This document shows, one piece after another, positions 33,780-40,863 of a stretch of 40,863 nucleotides of DNA. How positions within the stretch are numbered: position 1 is the stretch's first letter; every line of letters begins with the position of its first letter. The stretch is from an uncultured Succinatimonas sp. (GTDB taxonomy: Bacteria > Pseudomonadota > Gammaproteobacteria > Enterobacterales > Succinivibrionaceae): contig ONFP01000018.1 in NCBI GenBank assembly GCA_900317105.1, positions 1 through 40,863 of the forward strand, written 5' to 3'. The notes beneath the pieces are model-generated. The model had not been told where the DNA came from, searched no databases, and was given only the letters and a program-made list of their open reading frames with translations. The position numbers and the translations under genes were made by a program.

Positions 33780-34676
33780 ATGCCACTATATCTGACCAAT
33801 ATAGCGAGTATGAGTGCTATGAGGACGTTGAATAACGTTACCTCAGGGCTTAATACGGTCTTTCAGAGACTTTCCTCAGGTAAAAGAATAAATTCCGCTA
33901 AAGATGATCCTGCCGGACTTATGATCGCAGATCGACTTACTGCTCAGATTAACGGCTATAAACAGGGCTCAAGAAACTTAAACGATGGCATTTCTGTTGC
34001 TCAGACCATGGAACATGCTTTAGATGAAAGCAAGGATATGCTGCAGAGGATCAGGACTCTGGCTGTTCAGGCTGCAACAGGAACATATTCAGATGCAGAC
34101 AGAAAGGCTATGGATACAGAAGCACAGGAGTTATGCTATGAAATCACAAGAATCTCAAACAGTACAACCTTTGGTGGAGCTCAGATACTCGCAGGAAATA
34201 AAGGTGGCCTGTTCAGTTCTAATGGCAGCATTGATATACAGTGTTCTGGCACTGTAGGTGATAAAATCTCCATTCAGGGCTTTGCTGACGGATTCTCTAT
34301 CTCAGGCATAGCTTCATATCTTAATATCCCAGAGGGTGAATCCTGTTTTAAACCAGATGGAGACTCTCTGGCATTCAGTCTAACCTCAGCTGCAAATGCA
34401 GAATCCGTACTTGGATGTATCGATAAATACATAAATACAGTCAGCACATATCAGGCAAGACTTGGAGCCGTTCAGAACCGAATGGAATCAGCAATCCGCA
34501 ACAACAGTTCAATGTACGAAAATCTGTCTGATGCGCGTTCAAGAATCGAAGATACCGACTATGCAGAGGAAGCCTCAAAACTTGCAGAACTGATGGTCAG
34601 ACAGCAGGTTATCGCCTCACTTTTCTCAAGAATCAACAACAGCAAGAGTGTTATTCTATCTCTTCTTGGCGGATAG
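33780..34676 (+). CDS. Flagellin
   Basis: A 298-residue filament protein. The N-terminal D0/D1 helices (LSSGKRINSAKDDPAGLMIA, DRLTAQINGYKQGSRNLNDG) and C-terminal D1/D0 helices (YQARLGAVQNRMES, RSRIEDTDYAEEASKLAELM) are well conserved. The variable middle is short (about residues 140-205). It contains four cysteines (119, 155, 189, 213), unusual for flagellins. The end is ILSLLGG rather than the common LSLLR. The ATG has an AGAGGAAA ribosome site. It is secreted by the flagellar type III route. No other flagellar structural genes are in the window. Confidence 0.95.
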   Translation: MPLYLTNIASMSAMRTLNNVTSGLNTVFQRLSSGKRINSAKDDPAGLMIADRLTAQINGYKQGSRNLNDGISVAQTMEHALDESKDMLQRIRTLAVQAATGTYSDADRKAMDTEAQELCYEITRISNSTTFGGAQILAGNKGGLFSSNGSIDIQCSGTVGDKISIQGFADGFSISGIASYLNIPEGESCFKPDGDSLAFSLTSAANAESVLGCIDKYINTVSTYQARLGAVQNRMESAIRNNSSMYENLSDARSRIEDTDYAEEASKLAELMVRQQVIASLFSRINNSKSVILSLLGG

Positions 34677-34677
34677 C

Positions 34678-34717
34678 AAAAAACAAAAAGCGCACTACCA
34701 CTTTCGCAATAGTACGC
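34678..34717 (-). terminator. Terminator of bamC
   Basis: An 8-bp stem with one mismatch (34690-34697 with 34710-34717), followed on minus by TTTTTGTTTTTT. On plus it could also end the flagellin message, but the tail there is poor. Confidence 0.8.
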
Positions 34718-34743
34718 CCTTAATAATCAATTAGAGTCGTTAA

Positions 34744-35928
34744 TCAGTTAGCTTCAACCTTTACTGACTGAGCTCCGGAATAGGTCTTAAATTCCTCAAC
34801 CAGAACATCTGCAAAGCCAGGATACAGTCTTGAAATTTCCTTATCAGGAATTGGAGTATCCTTTTCATTATAGAAGGTAATTGCACTGTACTGCTTCTGA
34901 TGGATACCAACACGAATCTTGTACTTACCGGTATTGATATCAAGTAGGCGACGGCCTCTTACATTTACCCAGTTATCAGTGTTGTCGTTAACTTCAACGT
35001 CATACTCTGCCTTGGATACAGAGTGCTTGGTAACCTTCCATCCGCATCTGTCAAACAGACCTTCCAGAATTGCGGTAGTGGTTTCGAATGGAGCTTCAAC
35101 AATAATAGCCTGGTGATTGTTATGGTCTTTACCGATTGATACAACAAGGTTATCAGGATCTACAACAGCCTCATGCTGTTTTGAATCGATCTCGTGGATG
35201 ATATTGTTGGCAAAGCCCATGGCAAAACGCTCCTGCTCGATCATATCAAGCAGATCTTCCATTCCCTTACCTGAAGACAGAGATGTCATAGAACCAATCA
35301 GTTTAGATGCGATACCTAAAGAGCCATCGGAATTTCTACCAACACGAATCTGATAAATCTGATTGTACTTCTTCAGACCAACTTCAGCATCAGATCCATC
35401 GTAAGGCTTACCGAACTCGGTAAAATCACGTGAAATTGTAGTCAGAAGATACTGACCAGGAGCAATCTTACCAACACCAATATTCATATGCTTGAGAACA
35501 GAGGCCAATAACATCCAGGCATCATCTTCTGTCTGAATTCCATGAGAACCGTTTCTCTCAAACCAGACAATAGCCTCACCATCAGACCACTGAGTGTGGA
35601 TACCCATATCAGATCTGTATGGAGCGGTAGGAGGACGAACGTCAACAGCCTCACCAAGAGGACCATGTAGTGATTTTGCATCAACCTGTGGAATAGTTAA
35701 CTCAGAGTTAACACCAGGATTATCCAATCCTTCAGGAACAACAAGAGTATTTCTGTAGATTTTTGAATCAACGTGCTCGTAATAGCCGGTAACTTCTCTT
35801 GTACTCTTATCCATACCAAAATATTCTTGGTAATAGTCCTTTACAGTAACGCAGCCTGTCATGCTAAGAGTTGGCAATGCCATTACAGTTACGACTAAAG
35901 CAAGTTTATCTAACTTATACTTTGTCAC
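34744..35928 (-). CDS. bamC: Outer-membrane assembly lipoprotein BamC (NlpB)
   Basis: A 394-residue lipoprotein of the BAM complex. The signal peptide ends in a lipobox SMTGC (Cys26). LGEAVDVRPPTAPY matches the BamC segment before its first helix-grip domain. The second domain is recognisable (AIIVEAPFETTTAILEGLFD and GKYKIRVG). It is about 50 residues longer than E. coli BamC. The start is GTG at 35928, with AGGAG nine bases upstream. In enterics bamC follows dapA; dapA is absent here. Confidence 0.78.
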   Translation of the reverse strand: MTKYKLDKLALVVTVMALPTLSMTGCVTVKDYYQEYFGMDKSTREVTGYYEHVDSKIYRNTLVVPEGLDNPGVNSELTIPQVDAKSLHGPLGEAVDVRPPTAPYRSDMGIHTQWSDGEAIVWFERNGSHGIQTEDDAWMLLASVLKHMNIGVGKIAPGQYLLTTISRDFTEFGKPYDGSDAEVGLKKYNQIYQIRVGRNSDGSLGIASKLIGSMTSLSSGKGMEDLLDMIEQERFAMGFANNIIHEIDSKQHEAVVDPDNLVVSIGKDHNNHQAIIVEAPFETTTAILEGLFDRCGWKVTKHSVSKAEYDVEVNDNTDNWVNVRGRRLLDINTGKYKIRVGIHQKQYSAITFYNEKDTPIPDKEISRLYPGFADVLVEEFKTYSGAQSVKVEAN

Positions 35929-36105
35929 CTAAATACTCCTGTATTTCACTTATTTTTTACAGATACCCTGTTATCAATGATATCTGTGTTGTTATCTAAT
36001 CATTAAACCAGTAGAGACTCTTTAATTAAAGCCATACTGATTAAATAGGACAGTTCTAAGCTTTCAGTTTATTTCTTAAAGATCAGAAACTGTCGTTATT
36101 CATAA

Positions 36106-36135
36106 CCAAAAAGCACCGTGTATTAAACGATGCTT
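36106..36135 (-). terminator. Terminator of the glnS-associated gene
   Basis: A 9-bp stem with one G-U pair (36111-36119 with 36127-36135), followed on minus by T residues. Confidence 0.8.
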
Positions 36136-36153
36136 AAAGTCTTATGAAGAAGA

Positions 36154-36612
36154 TTATTCATCCTGCTGAAGAAGAGGTTTCTGCAGATAATTGAATAAGT
36201 TGGAACTTACCATATTCAGAACCTCTTTAATGGATGATAACTCAGGATCATAAGCATTGATATAGGTTGGCTCTGAACCTGGCTCATAGTAGCAGACACT
36301 TGAGAAAACAGCATCTACATCAGTATCAGAAAGAGTCAGAGAACATCTGAAGTCAATTAAACGTTCAACACCAGCCTGAATTAAAAGAGGATCTCTCATT
36401 TCCTTACGGAAATTGATAACTCCCATTGTTCTGTCATCCAGGAAAATCTGATTAGGACGAACACCAACCTTCACCCAATGCTCAGCTTTGTCATATGCTC
36501 TTTCAAGCTGATTATCAGAATGATAAGTGAATGCAACTTCATAATCACTTCCTGGTGGAGGCGCTACCTTACCCTCTTCCTTCTGAGCGTCATCATTTTC
36601 AAAATCTGACAT
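36154..36612 (-). CDS. Unrecognised protein in the glnS transcription unit
   Basis: A 152-residue soluble protein, acidic at the N-terminus (MSDFENDDAQKEEGKVAPPP). The middle (YDKAEHWVKVGVRPNQIFLD and LIDFRCSLTLSDTDVDAVFS) looks folded, but I do not recognise a family. There is no signal peptide, membrane helix or nucleotide motif. ATG at 36612 was chosen, with AAAGGAG about 10 bases upstream; a GTG at 36636 would add eight residues. It starts 34 bp after glnS and ends at its own terminator, so it is co-transcribed with glnS. Confidence 0.7.
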   Translation of the reverse strand: MSDFENDDAQKEEGKVAPPPGSDYEVAFTYHSDNQLERAYDKAEHWVKVGVRPNQIFLDDRTMGVINFRKEMRDPLLIQAGVERLIDFRCSLTLSDTDVDAVFSSVCYYEPGSEPTYINAYDPELSSIKEVLNMVSSNLFNYLQKPLLQQDE

Positions 36613-36646
36613 AGTGTACTCACTCCTTTCTTTCACTTATCGTTTG

Positions 36647-38326
36647 TTATACAGAAACTTTTTTGGTCTCTCTTAAAGCAACAGTAAGATTAAATTCTGG
36701 TTTATCCTCAGTAGAATTCTTGCTGTCAACACAGAAATAACCTTCTCTTTCAAACTGGAAGCTCTGACCAACCTTAGCATTCTTCAAACTAGCTTCTAAG
36801 GCTGCATTCTCAATTTCTATCTTTGAATTCTTGTTTACAGTTGAAAGGAAATCCTCTGCAGCACCTGGATTAGGTACATTAAACAGATTCTCATATAAAT
36901 TAACTTTTCCGCGATAGCAGTTATTAGCATCAACCCAGTGGATAACTCCCTTTGGCTTATGGCCCTCGATTGTTGCTCCTACAGAATTTGGAACTGCTAC
37001 AACATGAACGACAGTAACTCTGCCATCAGTGTCCTTTTCACAGGAAACAGCCTGAACCACATATGAATTGCGCAGACGAACCTCATGACCTAACTTCAGG
37101 CGCTTGTACTGCTTATTGGCCTCTTCTCTGAAATCAGCCTCATCAATGTACAGTTCCTTGCTGATAGTAATGGTTCTTGTGCCTAGATCCTCGCGCTCTG
37201 GATGATTGCTGATAGTATATGAAGTATCAGTTACACCTTCTTCCCCATAATTATCAATAACCAGCTTGATTGGATGTAGAACAGCCATAGCACGAGGTGC
37301 ATTTTTGTTCAGATCATCTCTGATACAGGACTCAAGAGCACTCATTTCTACAACGTTTTCCTGCTTGGTTACACCGATACGGCGACAGAACTCTCTGATG
37401 GAGGCCGGAGTATAACCTCTGCGACGTAAGCCGGAAATAGTAGTCAGACGAGGATCATCCCATCCGTCAACTATGCCCTCTTTAACCAGCAGATTCAGCT
37501 TGCGTTTTGAAGTAATAGAACCTTCAAGATTCAGTCGGCTCATCTCATACTGATGAGGGCGAGCCTTTATGGAGATATGCTCTAAAACCCAGTCATAAAG
37601 TCTGCGGTTATCCTGGAACTCTAAGGTACAGATTGAATGGGTAATACCTTCAATGGCATCAGAGATACAGTGTGTAAAATCATACATAGGATAAATACAC
37701 CATTTATCCTTTGTAATAGCATGTTCAGCAAATCTTACACGGTAAATAACAGGATCTCGCATACAGATAAAAGGAGATGCCATATCAATCTTGGCTCTCA
37801 GACAAACCTGACCTTCCTTAAATTCTCCGGCCTTCATCTTCTCAAATAAAGCACGGTTTTCTTCTACAGAACGGTTTCTGTATGGACTTTCCTTACCAGG
37901 CTCTTTTAAGGTTCCGCGATACTCACGAATCTCGTCAGGAGAAAGTTCATCAACATATGCAAGACCTTTGTCAATCAGCTCTAAGGCATAACCATACAGA
38001 CGGTCAAAGTAATCAGATGAGTGACGAATCTCTGTCCACTTAAATCCAAGCCACTGAACATCTCTCTGAATGGAATTTATATATTCCATATCCTCTTTTT
38101 CAGGGTTGGTATCATCAAATCTTAAATTGCAGGTTCCCTTGTAATCTCTGGCAAGACCAAAATTCAGACAGATTGACTTTGCGTGACCGATATGAAGGTA
38201 ACCATTTGGCTCTGGAGGAAATCTGGTTGCAACATGGTCATGGCGACCTGAATTTAAATCATCATCAATAATGTCGGTAATAAAATTGCGAGGGATTCTT
38301 TCCTCTTCACCAACAGCAACAGTCAT
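36647..38326 (-). CDS. glnS: Glutaminyl-tRNA synthetase
   Basis: A 559-residue class I synthetase that charges tRNA-Gln. HIGH motif at residues 45-48 ([14 protein letters not shown]), and the KMSKS-like SKRKL near 272. [20 protein letters not shown] and the C-terminal beta-barrel anticodon domain ([14 protein letters not shown]) fit the gammaproteobacterial enzyme (E. coli 554). GGAG lies eight bases before the ATG. A structured RNA or leader with its own terminator lies upstream (38404-38610). Confidence 0.96.
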   Translation of the reverse strand: MTVAVGEEERIPRNFITDIIDDDLNSGRHDHVATRFPPEPNGYLHIGHAKSICLNFGLARDYKGTCNLRFDDTNPEKEDMEYINSIQRDVQWLGFKWTEIRHSSDYFDRLYGYALELIDKGLAYVDELSPDEIREYRGTLKEPGKESPYRNRSVEENRALFEKMKAGEFKEGQVCLRAKIDMASPFICMRDPVIYRVRFAEHAITKDKWCIYPMYDFTHCISDAIEGITHSICTLEFQDNRRLYDWVLEHISIKARPHQYEMSRLNLEGSITSKRKLNLLVKEGIVDGWDDPRLTTISGLRRRGYTPASIREFCRRIGVTKQENVVEMSALESCIRDDLNKNAPRAMAVLHPIKLVIDNYGEEGVTDTSYTISNHPEREDLGTRTITISKELYIDEADFREEANKQYKRLKLGHEVRLRNSYVVQAVSCEKDTDGRVTVVHVVAVPNSVGATIEGHKPKGVIHWVDANNCYRGKVNLYENLFNVPNPGAAEDFLSTVNKNSKIEIENAALEASLKNAKVGQSFQFEREGYFCVDSKNSTEDKPEFNLTVALRETKKVSV

Positions 38327-38403
38327 TTAATAAGCTCCAAAATCCAATATAACCTAATTCCTAAATCTTCTTGTATAAGAAGATTCCTTTGCTATCTAAT
38401 AGC

Positions 38404-38441
38404 AAAAAAGGGCGACAGTATTCATTTGACTTATGCCCTTT
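38404..38441 (-). terminator. Intrinsic terminator 78 bp upstream of glnS
   Basis: 7-bp stem AAAGGGC/GCCCTTT (38407-38413 with 38435-38441), 21-nt loop, then six T on minus. It lies between the upstream promoter and glnS. Confidence 0.65.
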
Positions 38442-38575
38442 GCTCTTTAAGTTTGCGTGTAAGTCTGTATATGCCAGCTTTGGTAAATGCTTTACAGATA
38501 CTCTTACGTCTAAAGAGATTCTTTATCTTTTTTAGTTCTCTGCTCTATCTATAAATGCAGATTTTATTTTCTAAC
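38404..38575 (-). ncRNA. Candidate structured RNA or glnS attenuator leader
   Basis: A minus-strand transcript of about 170 nt is bounded by the promoter at 38582-38610 and a terminator. Nested stems are visible: CTCTTTA/TAAAGAG (38443-38449 with 38511-38517) encloses TCTGTA/TACAGA (38464-38469 with 38493-38498). They are followed by the terminator stem. I recognise no known RNA family; it is not 6S, 4.5S, tmRNA or a T-box. It may be a free small RNA or a leader that reads through into glnS. A start-less run of ~37 sense codons overlaps it. Confidence 0.4.
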
Positions 38576-38581
38576 ATGCTA

Positions 38582-38610
38582 ATTCTAGCAAAGTGCCTGT
38601 AAACACTCAA
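38582..38610 (-). promoter_or_regulatory. Promoter of the glnS-proximal RNA
   Basis: On minus TTGAGT (38605-38610), 17 bp, TAGAAT (38582-38587) preceded by TGC, a good extended -10 promoter. The expected start is near 38575. Confidence 0.6.
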
Positions 38611-38860
38611 TTTTATTAGCTGTTTTTATTTCAAAAAAACATTTTTGAAAAATTTTTATCTTTAAGTTCAAAATGTTAAAAATACGCTTTTCCATATTAA
38701 TGTATAAATTTGCGAGATAGATTTCATTTTTCTTTGAAGATCAGCAGGTAGAATGCGCTCTGAGAATAATTTCAACTAAATGCTACACATACACTAAAAA
38801 AAAGCATATAATTCCATGAATTTTGTATTTGTATATGTAATCTAATTTGAGGATACAAAA

Positions 38861-39235
38861 ATGAGCTTTGAGTCAGAAAAGCCTTTTAATGATTTCCAGC
38901 ACTTTGCACGTGGTATCCGTCGCAGTGGTGATTTTACTATCAATGAGTCAAACCTGCTTGAGAAGTATGGCACTGCAATGATGGAGCTTTACAACGGAAC
39001 TCGCAAGCCAAAAACAGAAGAAGAGAAAGTTTTTGTAAAACAGATTACTTCAGATGAGGTTATTACCGATCATAACGCAAAAATTTTCAAGAAGTATCTT
39101 CAGGTTATCAAGAAGTATCTTCAGGTTATTCAGCCACGTCACCTTCACAGACTATGTTCTGTTGGTAATGATGACGAGTTAAATGGCAATGGCTACATGA
39201 ATGGTTCATCAGACGAGACCTCCGGTTTAGATTAG
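38861..39235 (+). CDS. maoP: MaoP (DUF413, YifE-like) chromosome-organisation protein
   Basis: A 124-residue protein; E. coli MaoP (YifE) has 112. Matching segments are FARGIRRSGDFTINESNLLE, YGTAMMELYNGTRKP and TEEEKVFVKQI. E. coli MaoP helps organise the Ori macrodomain. Near residues 77-90 the unit KKYLQVI occurs twice in a row, produced by a perfect 21-bp tandem duplication. After removing one copy, the alignment to the family is continuous (IFKKYLQVIQPRHLHRL). GAGGA lies 7-8 bases before the ATG. The C-terminal tail is Gly/Asn/Ser-rich, as is usual for a disordered end. Confidence 0.85.
   Translation: MSFESEKPFNDFQHFARGIRRSGDFTINESNLLEKYGTAMMELYNGTRKPKTEEEKVFVKQITSDEVITDHNAKIFKKYLQVIKKYLQVIQPRHLHRLCSVGNDDELNGNGYMNGSSDETSGLD
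39088..39129 (+). repeat. 21-bp perfect tandem duplication inside maoP
   Basis: 39088-39108 and 39109-39129 are identical over 21 bases. The insertion is in frame and adds seven residues (KKYLQVI). Confidence 0.95.
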
Positions 39236-39253
39236 TAAATAAGCCTGAGGTTG

Positions 39254-39283
39254 AAAAAAAGACGCGTAATGCGTCTTTTTTTT
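39254..39283 (+). terminator. Terminator of maoP
   Basis: Stem GACGC/GCGTC (39261-39265, 39271-39275), extended by flanking A and T runs, with a 5-nt loop and eight T. Confidence 0.92.
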
Positions 39284-39693
39284 CTGTCTTCATATTCACA
39301 TCTCTTCACAAGCTTTATGTTGTAGCCTTCCAAAGAAGAAAACGACAACAATACGGAACTTATAAACTGCATCCTATACCTTATTTCTGAATTGATAATG
39401 ACAAACCTCTACCAAAGGATCTAATTCAACAGGTTCAAAAACACTCTTTCATATTCTTTTCAAAAAACTTTTATAGCAAAGAAAAACAAAAGTCTAAATA
39501 AACAAAAAAAATCAGACAAGGATATTGAATTATTTTTCAGAAAAAACGATTTTATGCAAGAATAGGCAATTGAAATATAATATTAGGCAACTAAATAGAA
39601 GGTTTTGTTTAATTTATTATATAAAAATGAGCAAATTCTCCAAACATTGCTCTAGATCAACTTTTTTAATTTAATTCTACGTATAATGAATCC

Positions 39694-39771
39694 ATAAGTT
39701 AATTCTATACAATCAAACAAACATAAGGATCTTATCGGCATCAGATGTATTTTCTGATGCCGTATTTCTTT
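39694..39771 (+). ncRNA. Candidate short RNA ending in a strong stem
   Basis: An exact TATAAT lies at 39682-39687 (the -35 is weak). The putative transcript of about 78 nt ends in a perfect 10-bp stem CGGCATCAGA/TCTGATGCCG (39736-39745, 39753-39762) followed by TATTTCTTT. The stem could instead only terminate prmC on the minus strand, but the tail there is not T-rich. Confidence 0.3.
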
Positions 39772-39776
39772 GTAGA

Positions 39777-40607
39777 CTACCTTTTATATCCTACAGTGAC
39801 TCTATCATTTCCCGCAAAATCTATGACAGTCTCGACATTTTTGTAACCATAGGAAACAAAAATATCGCGAACAGACAGTCCCTGATTATAGCCATGTTCA
39901 ATCATAAGTGGAGCATCAGTTTTAAGATGAGCTAAAGCATCCCTACAGATGATTCTAATATCATTAAGACCATCAGCCCCGGATGTCAGTGCACTGATAG
40001 GTTCATAAGGGAGAGAAGTCTTTGTAAGATGAGGATCGTTCTCTTCTATATAAGGAGGATTTGAAACAATCAAAGAGAATTTCTTATCCACAAGATTTGA
40101 AAACCAGTCTGAATGGATAAAGGTTACTTCAAGATCCAGAGCTTTAGAGTTTTCTTTCGCAACTTCCAACGCCTTCTCTGAAAAATCGCAGGCAAAGGCC
40201 TCGACATTATCTCTGTACTCTGATTTTAGAGCAAGAATAATTGCCCCACTCCCCGTTCCCATATCAAGAATCGAACCTTTAACCTTACAGTCAAGAGCAC
40301 ATTGAACAATGATTTCCGTATCAGGTCTTGGAATCAGAGTATCCTCTGTTACCTTAAGCTTTAGCCCCCAGAATTCCTTGTATCCAAGAATATAGGCAAT
40401 AGGATATCCGGTAATACGCTTGTCGATAAGCGAATTCAGCTTATTTAAAATGTCATCAGAAAGTTCATCTGAATCATGAGTTATAAGCTGAACCTTAGAT
40501 AAATGAGTAAGATGGGAAAGTATTAAAGAAGCATCAAGAGAAGCACTTTCAATTCCGGCATCAGAAAGTTTTTTTCGGGAGATTTTTAAAGCTTCGAAAA
40601 TAGTCAT
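39777..40607 (-). CDS. prmC: Release factor N5-glutamine methyltransferase
   Basis: A 276-residue SAM-dependent enzyme that methylates the glutamine of the GGQ motif in RF1 and RF2. Motif I is ILDMGTGSGAI and the catalytic SNPPYIEEND lies near residue 183, as in E. coli. An N-terminal helical domain recognises the release factor (ISRKKLSDAGIESASLDASL). ATG at 40607 was chosen; a GTG at 40637 would fall inside the intercistronic hairpin. It lies just downstream of its substrate gene prfA, the common gammaproteobacterial order. Confidence 0.93.
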   Translation of the reverse strand: MTIFEALKISRKKLSDAGIESASLDASLILSHLTHLSKVQLITHDSDELSDDILNKLNSLIDKRITGYPIAYILGYKEFWGLKLKVTEDTLIPRPDTEIIVQCALDCKVKGSILDMGTGSGAIILALKSEYRDNVEAFACDFSEKALEVAKENSKALDLEVTFIHSDWFSNLVDKKFSLIVSNPPYIEENDPHLTKTSLPYEPISALTSGADGLNDIRIICRDALAHLKTDAPLMIEHGYNQGLSVRDIFVSYGYKNVETVIDFAGNDRVTVGYKR

Positions 40608-40627
40608 AAAGCTTGTATAGAACAGAT

Positions 40628-40655
40628 AACTATCCACAGATAGCTGTGAATAGTT
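40628..40655 (-). other. Intercistronic hairpin between prfA and prmC
   Basis: A 12-bp stem with one mismatch (40628-40639 with 40644-40655) and 4-nt loop. No U-run follows on minus, so it is not a typical terminator. It could affect mRNA processing or prmC translation. Confidence 0.5.
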
Positions 40656-40669
40656 ATTTTATTAAAATA

Positions 40670-40863
40670 TTATAGAGCACCCTGTGATGCCATAGAGGCA
40701 AGCTGTTCAGCTTTAAACTCTTCAATTACAGGCTTAAGCATCAGATCAAGATCACCGCCTAAAACTTCGTCTAAACGGTAAACAGTTAAGTTGATACGAT
40801 GATCTGTAATACGGCTCTGAGGGAAGTTATAGGTTCTGATACGATCAGAACGGTCACCGGAAG
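40670..40863 (-). CDS. prfA: Peptide chain release factor 1, C-terminal end only
   Basis: The last 63 full codons of RF1, which reads stop codons UAA and [23 protein letters not shown], then [19 protein letters not shown], is the strongly conserved end of RF1. The stop is TAA at 40670-40672. The GGQ motif and start lie beyond the right edge of the window. It is followed by prmC 62 bp downstream. Confidence 0.94.
   Translation of the reverse strand, partial: SGDRSDRIRTYNFPQSRITDHRINLTVYRLDEVLGGDLDLMLKPVIEEFKAEQLASMASQGAL

Larger units (their letters stand above)
38327..38860. other. Divergent region between glnS and maoP (534 bp)
   Basis: It contains, from glnS outwards, a 9-bp stem (38364-38372 with 38377-38385), a 7-bp stem TTGCTAT/ATAGCAA (38390-38396, 38400-38406), a terminator, nested stems and a promoter of a minus-strand RNA (38404-38610). 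A maoP -10 box TATAAT lies at 38807-38812. The stretch 38620-38800 is A/T-rich with nothing recognised. Confidence 0.55.
39236..39776. other. Intergenic region between maoP and prmC (541 bp)
   Basis: It holds the maoP terminator (39254-39283) and a possible short plus-strand RNA (39682-39771). The stretch 39284-39680 is A/T-rich with only trivial open frames and no ribosome sites. Confidence 0.55.

Noticed and set aside
38438-38551. Basic peptide of about 37 codons on minus in the glnS upstream RNA
   Set aside because: The frame lacks ATG, GTG or TTG and a ribosome site. The stretch is A/T-rich, so Lys/Arg richness can arise by chance.
38404-38620. T-box riboswitch controlling glnS
   Set aside because: No T-box consensus or antiterminator bulge, and T-boxes are not expected in gammaproteobacteria.

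Overview
The window is about 40.9 kb of AT-rich gammaproteobacterial chromosome. I infer a host-associated, fermentative, motile member of the Succinivibrionaceae/Aeromonadales type. The inference rests on enteric-like MalF/MalG, GlnS, BamC, a MaoP (DUF413) protein, DUF2333, NadA and an adjacent prfA-prmC pair, combined with low G+C, BioG in place of BioH, and two short CstA proteins. No phage, integrase, insertion sequence or CRISPR array is visible. Most genes lie on the minus strand.

Layout. The left edge (1-110) carries a consensus promoter and leader reading leftwards out of the window, probably for an rRNA operon. Next come an ABC exporter with a DUF2333 protein, aspC, a MATE exporter, and a polar amino-acid ABC importer whose ATPase gene is frameshifted by a 7-bp tandem duplication. 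A HAD phosphatase and a small YjfB-like putative motility protein with a sigma-28-like promoter follow on the plus strand. From 9.6 to 16.3 kb is a complete maltose importer in the order malE-malF-malG-malK, with an AraC regulator upstream, a hairpin terminator between malE and malF, and a ~120-residue insertion in MalG.

From 16.6 to 18.6 kb is a metal-related group: a DtxR-type repressor, a Fur-type protein with no histidines, a 53-residue FeoB-associated Cys-rich membrane protein, and a cold-shock-like protein with a C-terminal membrane anchor. An apparent operon of a Sel1-repeat protein, a pRiA4b ORF-3-like protein and nadA follows, then the first cstA.

From 25.5 to 31.8 kb, biotin synthesis is split: bioF-bioG-bioC on plus and bioD-bioA on minus, with two identical tRNA-Val(UAC) genes and a long-form purC between them. 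bioB is not in the window. Then come the second cstA, a short cysteine-containing flagellin, bamC, an unrecognised gene behind glnS, maoP with a 21-bp in-frame tandem duplication, prmC, and the 3' end of prfA.

Non-coding elements that deserve attention are a promoter-to-terminator unit with nested stems upstream of glnS (38404-38610, minus), a possible short RNA at about 39694-39771 (plus), leader hairpins before purC and cstA, and a perfect CRP site in the mal regulatory region. I found no clear new multi-gene system. The best leads are the glnS-proximal RNA, the MalG insertion, the histidine-free Fur-like protein, the sigma-28-type motility pair, and the two tandem duplications inside genes.
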